Source: Lactifluus volemus (Eukaryota; Basidiomycota; Agaricomycetes; Russulales; Russulaceae). Taken from it: 64,000 nt of DNA. The position numbers were made by a program, and so were the translations under genes. Position 1 is the stretch's first letter, and the number at the start of each line of letters is the position of its first letter. The notes below the pieces were generated by a model. It was not told where the DNA came from, made no database searches, and worked only from the letters and a program-made list of their open reading frames with translations. Positions 35,829 to 47,433 of this stretch are shown piece by piece. The stretch covers positions 50,559 to 114,558 of the forward strand of contig WTXI01000111.1 in assembly GCA_022376515.1 (NCBI GenBank), given 5' to 3'.

Positions 35829-37404
35829 CTCGTTCGCTAGTCTTGCGTTGGGATGGGGAAAGGTTTGGTGGCTGGGATGCCAGAGGCGCACAGAGTATGT
35901 TTGTTTAAGCATGCCTTGGGGTTAGGGTTAGCTCTGCGCAGGAGGGAGATGTCAATGACAACGACCATAAGCCACTAGTATGTCCACGACCATTTTTCTA
36001 CGACGTATCACTGTTAACAAGCTCGTGGGTGTTCAAGCCTCAGACAGGTCCGTCAAAGATAAGGAAATCGGCGTCTTACCTGCGTTTACGGTCACTGTCG
36101 ATGATCCTGAGAACTTGAAGGTTGGAGATATCCATGGGTTCGCCGTCTAGTCTACGACCTACAGTATCACGTTGCTTCCTTCCTGCCAGTTTTTCTTAAC
36201 AGTTGCCCTAATCGCCCTCTTTCACGGTATGAATATACACTTTCGGGGGAACTCTGGTCTTCCCTTTCGCCTAGTCTGCATGCTACCGTCCGGACATTCC
36301 CCTTCTAAAGGCGCTTGGCAAGCCTGAAAATTTAGCCCCACCATGTATCTGTATGCTTGCCTTCTTTTCGCAAAATTTCCGGTGTGTGACATGACAGTTC
36401 GTTAGATCATTATCGACTCCTTGTCGCGCCATTCCTCCGGATCGTCGGTGCCTGCATAAAAGGGCCCTTTTTCAAAGAGATCACATGGGCACACTGGCAA
36501 GCGAGATGAAGACAAGGTGCGGAGCACACACAGAACTGGACATCCATTCCCCCTCACGGGCCAGTGGGTGACTTATCGTGCTTGCACCGATTTGAAGGAC
36601 GATCGACGACATGGACTCACGAATGGGATTCTCCGATTTCGTCATGCGCCACATAAATGAATTCATGAGGCTCCCGCTGCATAGCTGAGTGTCTCTCATC
36701 TGCCGAACCATGAATGAATGAAAATGGTTATTATGATTGTATGTCCAGTCGTCGTCGCCACGTAGCTCCATGCATTGTCCACAATGAAGGGTTTGAATAG
36801 AATGATTCTGTTGCGCGGTACGAAATGAGAAGGACATGACAACGTTGCATGGCCCAACTTTACAGATTCACCAACGATGTTGGTAGAGATTGGGGGCCTC
36901 AGGCTCTGGCTCGGCTTGCGTCTAGGCAGATTTTTTGATCACATGACTGTAGAGCGTTTTTTCTATCCATTTTCTTTTCGTTGCTCTGTTGTCCGTTTGG
37001 GGTATCGTCCCCTTTCCTTCCATAGCTCCCATGAGGCCATTTTGTATAGGGGGGTAAATATATTTGTATAGCTGTGCACGCTCTCTTTGGCTGCGTGGAT
37101 GAATGCCGAATTGTTCACAGGTTAAAGCGCAGCGTAGATCAAGTATGATATTTGGTGCTGGTTGAGTCTGGAGTCATATGGGTATTACAACGAGTTGGAT
37201 ACAAACAGGAATATCGGCCCCGACAAACAAAAACTGGTGAGTGAAAATAGAAAAAAAAGGGATTAGGCAACGGGCAAAGCTGGAAAGCTCGGGCCCATGC
37301 AGTGCGTTGGAAGTGTAGGATGGATGATTCCTCCTCTTCGTCTGCGCCTGCCTGTCTTTTCCGTGCTGCTGTGCTGTGTGGATGGACCGACAAATGTAAA
37401 AAGT
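35829..37404. other. Noncoding spacer at start of unit 2
   Basis: Counterpart of 19057-20635. Includes a short telomere-like GGGTTAGGGTTAG (about 35921-35934) that is reduced in unit 1. There is no frame conserved in both copies, and no gene is seen. Confidence 0.45.
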
Positions 37405-40400
37405 TCAGCTACGGTAAGCGAAAATCATGACGGACGAATATGCACTCCTCCGTGTCGTCCGTTTCTTGGCTGCGGCTTTCTTGCCTTCCACGCGCTTCTC
37501 AAACGTTTGGTCTTCCGCGCATTGCCTCAGGCGCTCTCCCAAAGCCTACATATTTAAAAATCAGTGTCGCGTATATGAAACGAAACACCACAATTATGGG
37601 AAACGCACGGAGATTCAAACTCGTTTAGCTCAGAATCCGGCTCGTTCGCAGCTTTATTAGATCGAGCCTTTATTGAAAAAAAAAAAACCTCTTCGTGTAA
37701 GGTGTCGCGGTAAATCGGCAGGCCTTCGATAAGTACTTTCACTGAGCGTTCATATCTGAACGGCAGCAGCGACAGACAAAATACAATGTCGCCCCACTGG
37801 CGGGTATCATCAGTGAGCCGGAACCGCTGACAGAGCTTTTCGACGATGTTCTCTGCTTGTTTTTCCCTCCCAATAAAGGTGAACATGCAACGCATCGTAC
37901 GCTGGAACTCTTCTTTGCCCATCGCGTATTCGCCAATCGAGAGGTGGCTGATCACTGGCAGCGGAACCCAAAGTCATTGTTTTAAAAAAACTCGCGAAAA
38001 TCCAAGAGAAAGTGTACGCGTTCCGCAATATGCGTTCGAGACATCGCCCAGTTGGCCTTTGACCCTGATCATTCCGTTGAGGATGAGATGCGTGGGCACC
38101 GTCAGCGTGTCCTTCACCACCAAGTCCTTATCGGACAAACCCGGGTACAACTCATCGCTGTTCTCATCGACGATTGTGCTGAAAGTGACTGCGACGTCAC
38201 CGAGCGTGATCGCGATGCTACTCCGATGTTCGAATCCCTCGACTTCTCCAGGATGCGGAAGAGCAAATGATAGCTCGCGTCGCCACCGCCCGCAGCGTCG
38301 TGTTCTGTCCAAAATATTTTGGTTGGTGCTGAGCGGGGAAATGTTAGAGATTCACGAACCTTGAATTAGTCGGGCCGACCGCATATACGGACCAATAGAG
38401 GCCCATATAGTGCGAGGCGCGAATCGGGACCGTACACGAGCTCCGTCTCGCGCACGGCAGCTATGCGGTCGTCGATCTCATCCTCCGCATTTCCAGCAAC
38501 CTGGTCAAGCTCCTCCCCATCCTTACTCGCAGCATCGTTTCCGGTACCCCTTGCGATCTTCTCAGCTACAAGAACGTGAGAAGAAGAAAAAAAGGGGCAG
38601 TTGTTCATGCTACGTCAGAAGACACATATTTCCTGTTTTTGGCGCTTCCACTCGCGTTCGACGAGTTCCAAGTAGACAATGTACTTGACCGCGACGTGAC
38701 CCACTACAAAGAGTAGTTGGCTCAGCTCGAATGCGTCCCCAATTTCATCGCTATTCTTTGCGGCGATCTCCGTTAGAGCTCCCTGCATCGATCCAGGCAC
38801 GGTTGAGATCAACGCCTGTGCGCTCAGTGGTAGATCCTCATCCATCGCATCCGCATCCGGTAACGCAGAGGACACCTGTTCTTCGGCAGCGGAAGGTACC
38901 GGTCTCTGTCGCCGGCGGAACACACGCGGCGACAGGGTTTTAATAAGCGTATCGCTCAGCACGTCCGGACGGTCCGGCTGGTCTCCGAGCGGGTAGACGG
39001 TGTTGATGGCTTGTTCGGCAAGCGCAAACCACTCGTGTGAGCGACACAGGTGCTCGATAGCTTCTTGAAGTTTGCGGAAGACGGGACTGTCCATCTCGAG
39101 GCGGACTCGGAGCCTTCCACGGCTCTAAAGGACTCTAGTTCGTCCTTGTCCATGATACTGTCGACCTGGTCCGAATCACCACCTTTGTCCCCATCTTCCT
39201 CATCAACATCCGTCGCGTCTTTCGGTATCTTTGTTTCGACGCCTGTTCAACGAAAAATCAGCAACAAACTCGTTGTTCGAGGGGACGGCATTTACTGCGG
39301 TCGCTTCTTTACGAGCCGAGCCGCAAAGACTCGGCAGGCTCATCCCATTTCCAGATAGAGTGTCACCTTTTCCGTTTTCTGCAACACCTTCACCACCGAT
39401 CTTCCCGCTCCTCCATCCCGAGCAAGCCGCCGTGCATCAGTCCGTACGGAGGCGTTGCCATCAGCTTGATGATCAACCAAATCGCGTTCCTGCCCACGCC
39501 TGCCACCTTATCCTCGAGTGCTGACACCGCCCCACGTGTGATGGCGAGGCGCTGTTTGGGAAATTTCACGGGTAGGTCGCAGAGTCGGCTAAGGACGGTG
39601 AGCACTTTGGAGCGCACATAGGAGGAAAGGTCGAGAGTGCGCTCGAGGAGCAGATCATAGAGACCGTTGAGCGTCTGGTGCGCGTCGCTCGTGAGATCTT
39701 CAGAGCAAGCGAGCTCGCAGATGAGACAGCCGATGAGATAAGACTGTTTATGGATGTAGCGTAAGGCCCCGTAGACACTTGAAGAGAGTGAGAGAGTGTA
39801 GGAAAATGCACCTCTGAGTCCAAGGGTGAAAGCAGCAAGCTAATCTGCTTCAGGACTGGTCTCGGAGCCCCACTCTGCGAATTGTGTGAGGAACCTAGAA
39901 ACGTTCCTTGGGCCATTGGTATCTTCCGCATTGAAGCTCTTCGCAGCGATCTCGCGGAGGATCTCCTCGCCGAGTTGTGCATGGTGGAATTCCTTCAACA
40001 GCACATTAAGACACCCTGCCATGGGTTCAGAAAGGTGTTCGTAGTACTGCAAGGATTGCATGATCGAGGTCTGTGCGGCAGGTCCATGCCCGTGATGTTT
40101 GACCGCGAGACAGATGACTTTGTAGACTCGAAGCTTGATAGGCTGGGACTTCATGTACTGCTCATTCTCCGTGACCTGATACGCAGGCGCAGAGAGACAC
40201 CTACCGAGCAAGGGACGTTTTGCCCTATAGTAAGCGAAAGCTGATACGGCGACCTTGTGAGGGAATGACGCACCCGATAAAAGTATCCCTCTCCCCGCTC
40301 ACAGTCCAAATCTTGGATGTCTTCAACTTTAAAACCTTGGCGATCAGCGTGAGAATAGGCACGATCTGGTCTTTCCATGACCATTCGGCTGGCATATTCT

Positions 40401-40942
40401 TGGAAGCAACTCTCGATTGCGTTGCCTTTCCGCCCCGTCCCTTCCGAGACTTTGCGGGTACCGTGGCAGCGGACGCATCCTCATCGGGTACGTTGACCTT
40501 CTCCACCGAGCGGGCCGACCAGTTAAGCAAGAAGACATACATCTCCATCGGTATTTTATGTGCCGCGCACGTCTGCTGGTCTTCGTGATCGATGTCGTGC
40601 ATGGCAGCATCCACCTCCGCGGCAAACCCAGACATGATAATGTCGAGAGATTTGTTCATCAAGATACCGGGCACGGCATCGACGCATTTGAGAAAAGAGC
40701 ACAAGATGTCAAACGTATCTGGAGATGTGACGGCTTCGAAGGACTCTACTATGGCCCGGATAGCCTCTGTAATAAACAATGAGTGGAGGATGTTATGAAA
40801 GCGTTTGCGACACACGTTGAAGCAAAGCGTCCATCTCTCCTGGTTTCATCGACCGTATGTCATGTTCATGCTCAATAGAAAAATTCCCTGAATCTTGTAG
40901 AGCCTGACGCTACTCTTGGAGATCAAATTCACTGGCGGTCAT
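37405..40942 (-). pseudogene. Condensin complex subunit 1 relic, copy 2
   Basis: Begins at ATG 40942 but has a TAG after MTASEFDLQE, where copy 1 reads GAG. Beyond that it retains long correct stretches: 40815-40225 (N-terminal Cnd1 with WKDQIVPILTLIAKVLKLK), 40211-39860, then a +1 frameshift near 39865, then RSKVLTVLSRLCDLPVKFP (about 39600), REWFALAEQ-type text near 39040 after a deletion, LDQVAGNAEDEI (about 38510), SDKDLVVKDTLT (about 38110), EKQAENIVEKLCQRFRLT (about 37850) and the basic tail KKAAAKKRTTR (about 37480). It keeps C-terminal parts that copy 1 has lost, and lacks the DUF6535 insertion. HEAT-repeat chromosome-condensation scaffold family; this copy is not functional. Confidence 0.82.
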
Positions 40943-41286
40943 TGGCCGTTGTTGCCAGTCCCGCCGAACGCGTCGGAGGGGCGTCGGTCACATGCTCGAC
41001 GCGTGTAGTAACAGTCACGCGTCACGTCCTTTGTGTTCAGACAGGCACTGGCAGCGAGCGGAAATCCGATTACTATCTATGTTACAGTCCAGAAGGAGGG
41101 AAAATCAGATGACAAAAGCCCACACAGTACCAAAGATACATCACAGCCAAGAAAGGGAATCAAACCCTTCACATTTGACATCACTTTTATTGAGTACAAT
41201 AAGATTCTCATGAGTGGGAGTGGTCACGGTTCGGTCTGATCAAAGCAGGACAACAGTCAAGGAATCTTGCATACAATCGACTCTAT

Positions 41287-44200
41287 TTAGACAAGTTGTG
41301 GTAATGTACTAGTAGCCCAATTTGATCCATAAGCAAAATCTGAGAGATCAAGCCGTGTCTCATGTTTGCCTGCAATCCAGATAGTGCTGGGTCTATGAAG
41401 GCATGGCCTATGTAGCTCAGGAATCCAAAGCACAAGTTCGTCCTCTTCTCCGTGTAACCAACCGTCACTGTCGATCAAGGATTGGTCCGTAAATTGATTC
41501 TTAATATTTTCGGTCTTCACATGAATTGTGCCATTATCTGAAGCTGAGGCAATATGTCCTGTTGTGGCATCCCACACCCGAATCGTGTGATCATAAGAGC
41601 TCGAGACGATCCGCTCCCCGTCCGGTGAGCATGCAACAGATGTGACAGAATCGGTGTGTCCAGTAAATGGGCCGGCTAAAATCTGTCCTGTTGTGGCATC
41701 CCACACCCGAATCGTGCGATCATCCGAGCCCGAGATGATCCACTCCCCGTCTGGTGGGAATGCAACAGACCTGACATAATTGGTGTGGACAGTGAATGGG
41801 CCGGCTATAATCTGTCCTGTTGTGGCATCCCACACCCGAATCGTGCGATCAGAAGAGCCCGATGTGATCCGCTCCCCGTCCGGTGAGAATGCAACAGATC
41901 TGACTGAATAGGTGTGGTCAGTAAATGGGCCGGCTGTAATCTGTCCTGTTGTGGCATCCCACACCCGAATCGTGCCATCTTCCGAGCCCGAGACAATCCA
42001 CTCCCCGTCTGGTGAGAATGCAACAGATGTGACACAACGGGTGTGTCCAGTAATTGGGCCGGCTATAATCCGTCCTGTTGTGGCATCCCACACCCGAATC
42101 GTGTGATCTTCCGAGCCTGATACGATCTGCTCCCCATCCGGTGAGAATGCAACAGATATGACACAACGGGTGTGTCCAGTAAATGGGCTGGCTATAATCT
42201 GTCCTGTTGTGGCATCCCACACCCGAATCGTGTGATCACCCGAGCCTGATACGATCCGCTCCCCATCCGGTGAGAATGCAACAGATCTGACATAATCGGT
42301 GTGTCCAGTAAATGGGCTGACTATAATCTGTCCTGTTGTGGCATCCCACACCCGAATCGTGTGATCTTCCGAGCCTGATACGATACGCTCCCCATCCGGT
42401 GAGAATGCAACAGATCTGACATAATCGGTGTGTCCAGTAAATGGGCTGGCTATAATCTGTCCTGTTGTGGCATCCCACACCAGAATCATGTCATCTTCTG
42501 AGCCTGATACGATCCGCTCCCCATCCGGTGAGAATGCAACGGATGTGACACAACGGGTGTGTCCAGTAAATGGGCTGGCTATAATCTGTCCTGTTGTGGC
42601 ATCCCACACCCGAGTCGTGTGATCAAAAGAGCCCGATACGATCCGCTCCCCGTCTGGTGAGAATGCAACAGATGTGACATAATGGGTGTGTCCAGTAAAC
42701 GGGCCCGCTACAATCTGTCCTGTTGTAGCATCCCACACCCGAATCGTGCCATCAAAAGAGCCCGATGCGATCCACTCCCCGTCCGGTGAGAATGCAACAG
42801 ATCTGACCCAATCGGTGTGTCCAGTAAACGGGCTGGCTATAATCTGTCCTGCTGTGGTATCCCACACCCGAATCGTGTGATCATTCGAGCCCGATACGAT
42901 CCGCTCCCCGTCCGGTGAGAATGCAACAGATGTGACATAATTGGTGTGTCCAGTAAATGGGCCGGCTATAATCTGTCCTGTTGTGGCATCCCACACCCGA
43001 GTCGTGTGATCATCCGAGCCCGATACGATCCGCTCCCCGTCTGGTGAGAATGCAACAGATCTGACGCAACCGGCGTGTCCAGTAAATGGGCTGGCTATAA
43101 TCTGTCCTGTTGTGGCATCCCACACCCGAATCGTGTGATCATCCGAGCCCGATGCGATACGCTCCCCGTCCGGCGAGAATGCAACACAATTGACATAGCC
43201 GTCATGTGCCTTAATCGTCATTTCCAATTCAGGCCAATGCGACAACCGCCCGCGTTCCAACCTCAATGTCCGAGGAAATTCGGGAAGGTATTGATGAAGG
43301 ATCTGGGAAGAAGCTGGCGCGAAAGGCAGGGCAGACACGTAGATATGTGGTGCACTTCGAGCCACCGCCTTTCCGAAATACCGCACGAATGAAGATGCAT
43401 CCTTTGCCAATCCCAACAAATTCTTCACTTCCGTTTGTGAACGCTATTGCGATTTCACGCTCAAGTCACTACATGTTATATTCAAATGTGCGGTGTACAT
43501 ACCTCTCGCAGCAACCACACCGACAGGGATGACAATCCCCGTGAAGCAACGCCGACACTCTTCTTGACACTAAGCACTTCCAGCCAAAACAGAAACTTTG
43601 TTTTGAGGAGCAATCGAACCTTTTTGAGGACCTCGTCATCGAAGGCAAGACGGCGCAAATGATCGCTCCAGTAAATGCAAGCATATTGTAGAGCCGACGG
43701 AATATATTCGGCCATTCGGGATCCCAAGTCTGGGACGTCGCTGTTGGCGAGATATGACGACTCGAGTCTGCACATGTTGAATTTGAGGCCATCGAGCATT
43801 AAACCAAGGCAGGAATGTGACAAATCATGGTGGCCATCCGTAAGATCGACATAAAACACGTTGCTCGTCTTACTAGTCAGAAAGTCACGGAATGATGTAT
43901 GGAGGGGAAGGATGGGGCGCGTTTGATCATGTGAAGTGACGTTACTCAGCAGCGAGCCGAGGCAGCGGAGAATTCTAAGGACCTGGTTGGAATCTTCGGG
44001 GTGGACAACGGGTGCATGCTGTCGCAGAGCAATTAAAGAATTGATGGAGAGGGGTTCGATAGCGGCAAAAAGTTGTCCCATGATGGACCGAAACAGAACT
44101 TGGGCTTCATCTGAATTAAAGTACCCTTGGAGCACTTCTTCATACAGGTTGTCCAGCAGACCTTCACCACTGCGACCTCGAGAGGGTGCCAACAGGCGCT

Positions 44201-46702
44201 GTACACATTCGTTGTAGCTAAGGCCAAGACTGGCACGGCTGTTTATGAAACCACATGCAACAGCCGCCCATTGAAACAAGCCCTGTGACGCCTGCAGTAG
44301 CCTGCTACCATAGACTTTGAACACGTCCTCGCGGAGCTTGCTCTGAATATACAAGCTAATATCTTGTTTCGTATTGGCAGCCAGGTCGTCGTCATCCATG
44401 TACAGTGTATGGACGGACTCCGCCTTGGCGAATGCCTGTTCGATGTCATCTTCCGACCTCGACGTGATGAGGATGCGAACGTTCGACGGGAGGTCGATGA
44501 GACGTTGGGCAAGAAACGTATGCAGTGGATTTCCGCCAATTGTGATACCACTCTCATCCAAACCATCGATGATGATGAGAATTGGATCATCAAGTGGTAC
44601 GCTCTTGAGTGGATTAAAGAGGAGCCGTGTAAAAAGTCTACGAGGATCTCGGGTAGTCCCAAAAGATGGATCACTTGCAATGGCCCTCTTGAGGGCGAGC
44701 TTGAACTGAGGATAGCGATCGGAGAGGCCGCGAGCAAGCGTCGTAAAGAAATGATAAGCTTCGTCGTTGGACTCCTTGGCTTTCTCCTTCCGCACAAAAG
44801 CAACATAAGAACCGAGATACCGTGAGGTCTCGTCGAATTGAAGTGCGATCTCATGCGCAATTGAAGACTTTCCCGTGCCTGCCTGGCCAAGGAGAACGAG
44901 GCCGCGGTCGGATTCGGGATTCTTGACCCACTCGACGATGTGGTCCAAGAAATGTTTGCGTGTGTCTCGATAACAGCCCTGCCTATCTGTGAATCGCCAT
45001 CCTCCCAAAAGAGGGCTTTCCCCGATTATTGCATTCAATTCTATTTTACTCTTGTTAAACCGAAGACCGATGGCTTTATGACTGTCATAATGACGTACCA
45101 GCATCCGATGCTTGATTCGACATATCCGTTTCCTGTGTTCTCACATCGTTTCGTATTTCAGGGACAGGAGTGACAGCGGGGAGCGCAACATGTGTGGTGA
45201 ATTGTCCTCGTAGATCTCGTAGTTGGACAACGGCCTTGCGGAGGCGTTCGACATTGTTCGAAGCCAGATTTGCTGAAAATCACATGTTGATAAGAGGCGA
45301 TGAGAGAGGTCAGGTCAGGATAACGTACCGACTTGTGCATCCGTCTTGGCATTCGATCCGGCGGCAAACGCGTACGATTTGATAGAACCGGCACATTCGG
45401 AGACGCACTTCAGCATCTCAATGAGAATTCTTGCTTGCATTGATTCTGTTTGGATGTTCGTCAAACCGTCCTCATTTGTAAATGCAAATGCATTTAGTAT
45501 CGCCTCAAGTAGTGATCGGAAGTTGCCGTCATGCTGTAACTTGTGTACCAAGTCCTGCCAACAAGTCAAAAAAAGGGTGAGCGTTCTATTTCATCCAACA
45601 AGGCAAGGGCGCGCACCTCGGGAATGTTTGAGAGCTGAGCCGATGCCGATCTGGCACGCTGAGGGGCAGCAATTAGCTCGGTGAATAGTAGAGAAGAAAC
45701 GGATGGGACATACATCTTTGACGATTGGACTGACGGTGTCCACCACCTGCTTCAAAACATCAACGGCACTTTTCCACATTGTGACCCCATCCATAGCTTC
45801 CTCAGCGCGATCGGGATGACTTGACATCCCCTGCGGGCTGTCCGGCACTGTTCCCACAGGAGTGCCGCGAAGGTCAGTCGTCCCGGAAAAATCAGATCGA
45901 AGAGCAGCAACTGTCGTAGAATGCGCAGTTTCAGTGTCCGATTTGACAATGTGACGCGTAGCGCCTCCTTCAGGGACAGGGTTGCCCAGTGTGAGATTCG
46001 GGGTGTTGACTGTCGCTGTCCGAGAGGAACTTGCGTTTGATGACACTGTGATCGTTAAGACTGTGGCCGGCTCCTTTGTCTGTTTCGAATGCCAGTGTCC
46101 ATCTGCATTCCCGAAGACAATGTCGAGTTCTACATGTACGGTGCTCAGCCAGAAGCGTGAGTAAAGTTCCAAACAATCATGAGACGAACCGCGAGTTGGT
46201 TCACAGGCTATCCTCTGATTTCCGATAAGAATGTCTTTCGTTTTGGGCCTTTCCACATAAAGCGACACTGTGAGATCAGATTGGGATTGTGCAATGCTGC
46301 TGGAGACTCAGCCGTAGACAGAAATAAAATATGGGAATTTCTCACAAGGTGTCTAGATTCTCGTTCCATTCTACGATATTCTCCCTTCTCTGCACGGATC
46401 GTGTCTGCCTCGTCGTCGCCCCGCAAGTCACAGTGACATAAAAAATTGCATTCCTCCAGAGGAGGGTTTTGAGATGCGGAGGGTTGCGCGCTCTGAGGAC
46501 TGGCAGGGGAAAGAGATTTAGTACCTCTCAGAGCATGATCACAAAGGGAGTACGTACCAGTGACCCTGAGCGAATGCGAGCCTGGTTGCGTTGAGGTGAC
46601 CTGAGCGCGGCTGCTGCCAGTGTGCCTCATGTCGGAGATTTGAGAACCTGAACTGTAGTAATGGTTAACAGCGGGAGACATAGGGATAGGAGACTTTCGC
46701 AT
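41287..46702 (-). CDS. C2-NACHT-WD40 NLR-like (STAND) protein, gene 2
   Basis: Nine exons on minus: 46702-46558, 46499-46346, 46299-46190, 46129-45714, 45658-45617, 45554-45329, 45272-45099, 45040-43503 and 43443-41287. The coding sum is exactly 1654 codons (1653 residues). Architecture is as in gene 1: C2-like domain, linker, NACHT with GQAGTGKSS, LIIIDGLDES and ILITSR, LHTSFRDFL, then 13 WD40 repeats and the same tail. In the 510-residue NACHT exon I count only about 25 differences from gene 1, so the duplication is recent, yet the WD40 arrays differ in number and in nearly every unit. Intron 3 is 60 bp here and 61 in gene 1, and the frame is kept only if it is spliced, which supports the model. 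All exons are open, so it is probably functional. Immune or allorecognition role inferred from family. Confidence 0.88.
41549..43200 (-). repeat. Tandem 129-bp WD40-coding repeats, 13 units
   Basis: Same repeat family as 25520-27927 with six fewer units. The last unit ends in the same DATTGHIASASDNGT and the first starts with the same VNCVAFSPDGERIASGS, so the gain or loss was internal to the array. Confidence 0.9.
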
Positions 46703-47139
46703 ACGGATGGGGGGTCATCTGGGTAGCTTTTGAAGAGAGTAAGAAAGAGAAAGACAAGCGGGAGAGGTTGAGGGTTGTTGAGCCTTGAGGTAACCACGAG
46801 CCCTTGCCTGTGCCTGCATATGCCTTCTAAGGGCACCTTATTTACGCCATCTCACGCTTCTAAGGGCACCTTGTCTGCGCCATCTCACGCTCAGCGGGCA
46901 CGTTTGTGATGATCGATAATCATATATCTTCCTGGTTCAATTTCGGTAACTCGAGCTTCCGAGTCTGACTACTTCACGCTTGAATAAAGACCGGGCGCCA
47001 TTTTCAAAACGTTATTACCTAGGCGATAAGCGACACTGCAAGATACTGTACTTTACGATCCCAAGCCCGACACGAGACAGTATGAGTAAAAGACATATTC
47101 TACGCACAGTAACGGGGACCTGCGTTGCCCAAGAACTTT
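46703..47139. promoter_or_regulatory. Upstream region of NLR gene 2
   Basis: Nearly identical to the region upstream of gene 1 (31401-31825), including two TTCTAAGGGCACCTT words at 46826 and 46858. Conservation may reflect recent duplication rather than regulation. Confidence 0.35.
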
Positions 47140-47433
47140 TTACGCTTGATCGCTAGCGACCGTGCGACAGCGATCATGGGAATCTGGATGAGTCGCCTTT
47201 CCACATTCGAATAAATCAATGTTTTCACAAATAACAAAGAGGGAGGTTACGGCCATGACCAGTTCGTGGGCCGCCGCGGAGAGAAGAACGGTGGCCAACA
47301 TGGCACGCGAGCGCGAAAATCGGTGCGCTGAATCGCTGATCCTTGACCCGTAGACATGTCGAAGCAGAAAGTTGCGCGCTTGTTCCATCAATTGGCTAGT
47401 TACCCAGTCCGCGATCGGCGAAGCTGAGACCAC
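47140..47433 (-). pseudogene. Sterol O-acyltransferase-like (MBOAT) remnant, unit 2
   Basis: A longer remnant than in unit 1. A minus-strand frame gives NFLLRHVYGSRISD, then SRSRAMLATVLLSAAAHELVMAV with the conserved MBOAT His, and QLIQIPMIAV in another frame beyond a GTAACC donor-like site. ARE/ACAT enzymes esterify sterols in the ER membrane using acyl-CoA. The N-terminal two thirds are missing, so it is a fragment carried along by the duplication. Confidence 0.65.

Noticed and set aside
35531..35908. Plus-strand frame of 125 residues before unit 2
   Set aside because: Ser/Pro low complexity, crosses the unit junction at 35828, no counterpart in unit 1.
35921..35934. GGGTTAGGGTTAG, possible internal telomere repeat
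   Set aside because: Only two units; too short to claim a telomeric origin.
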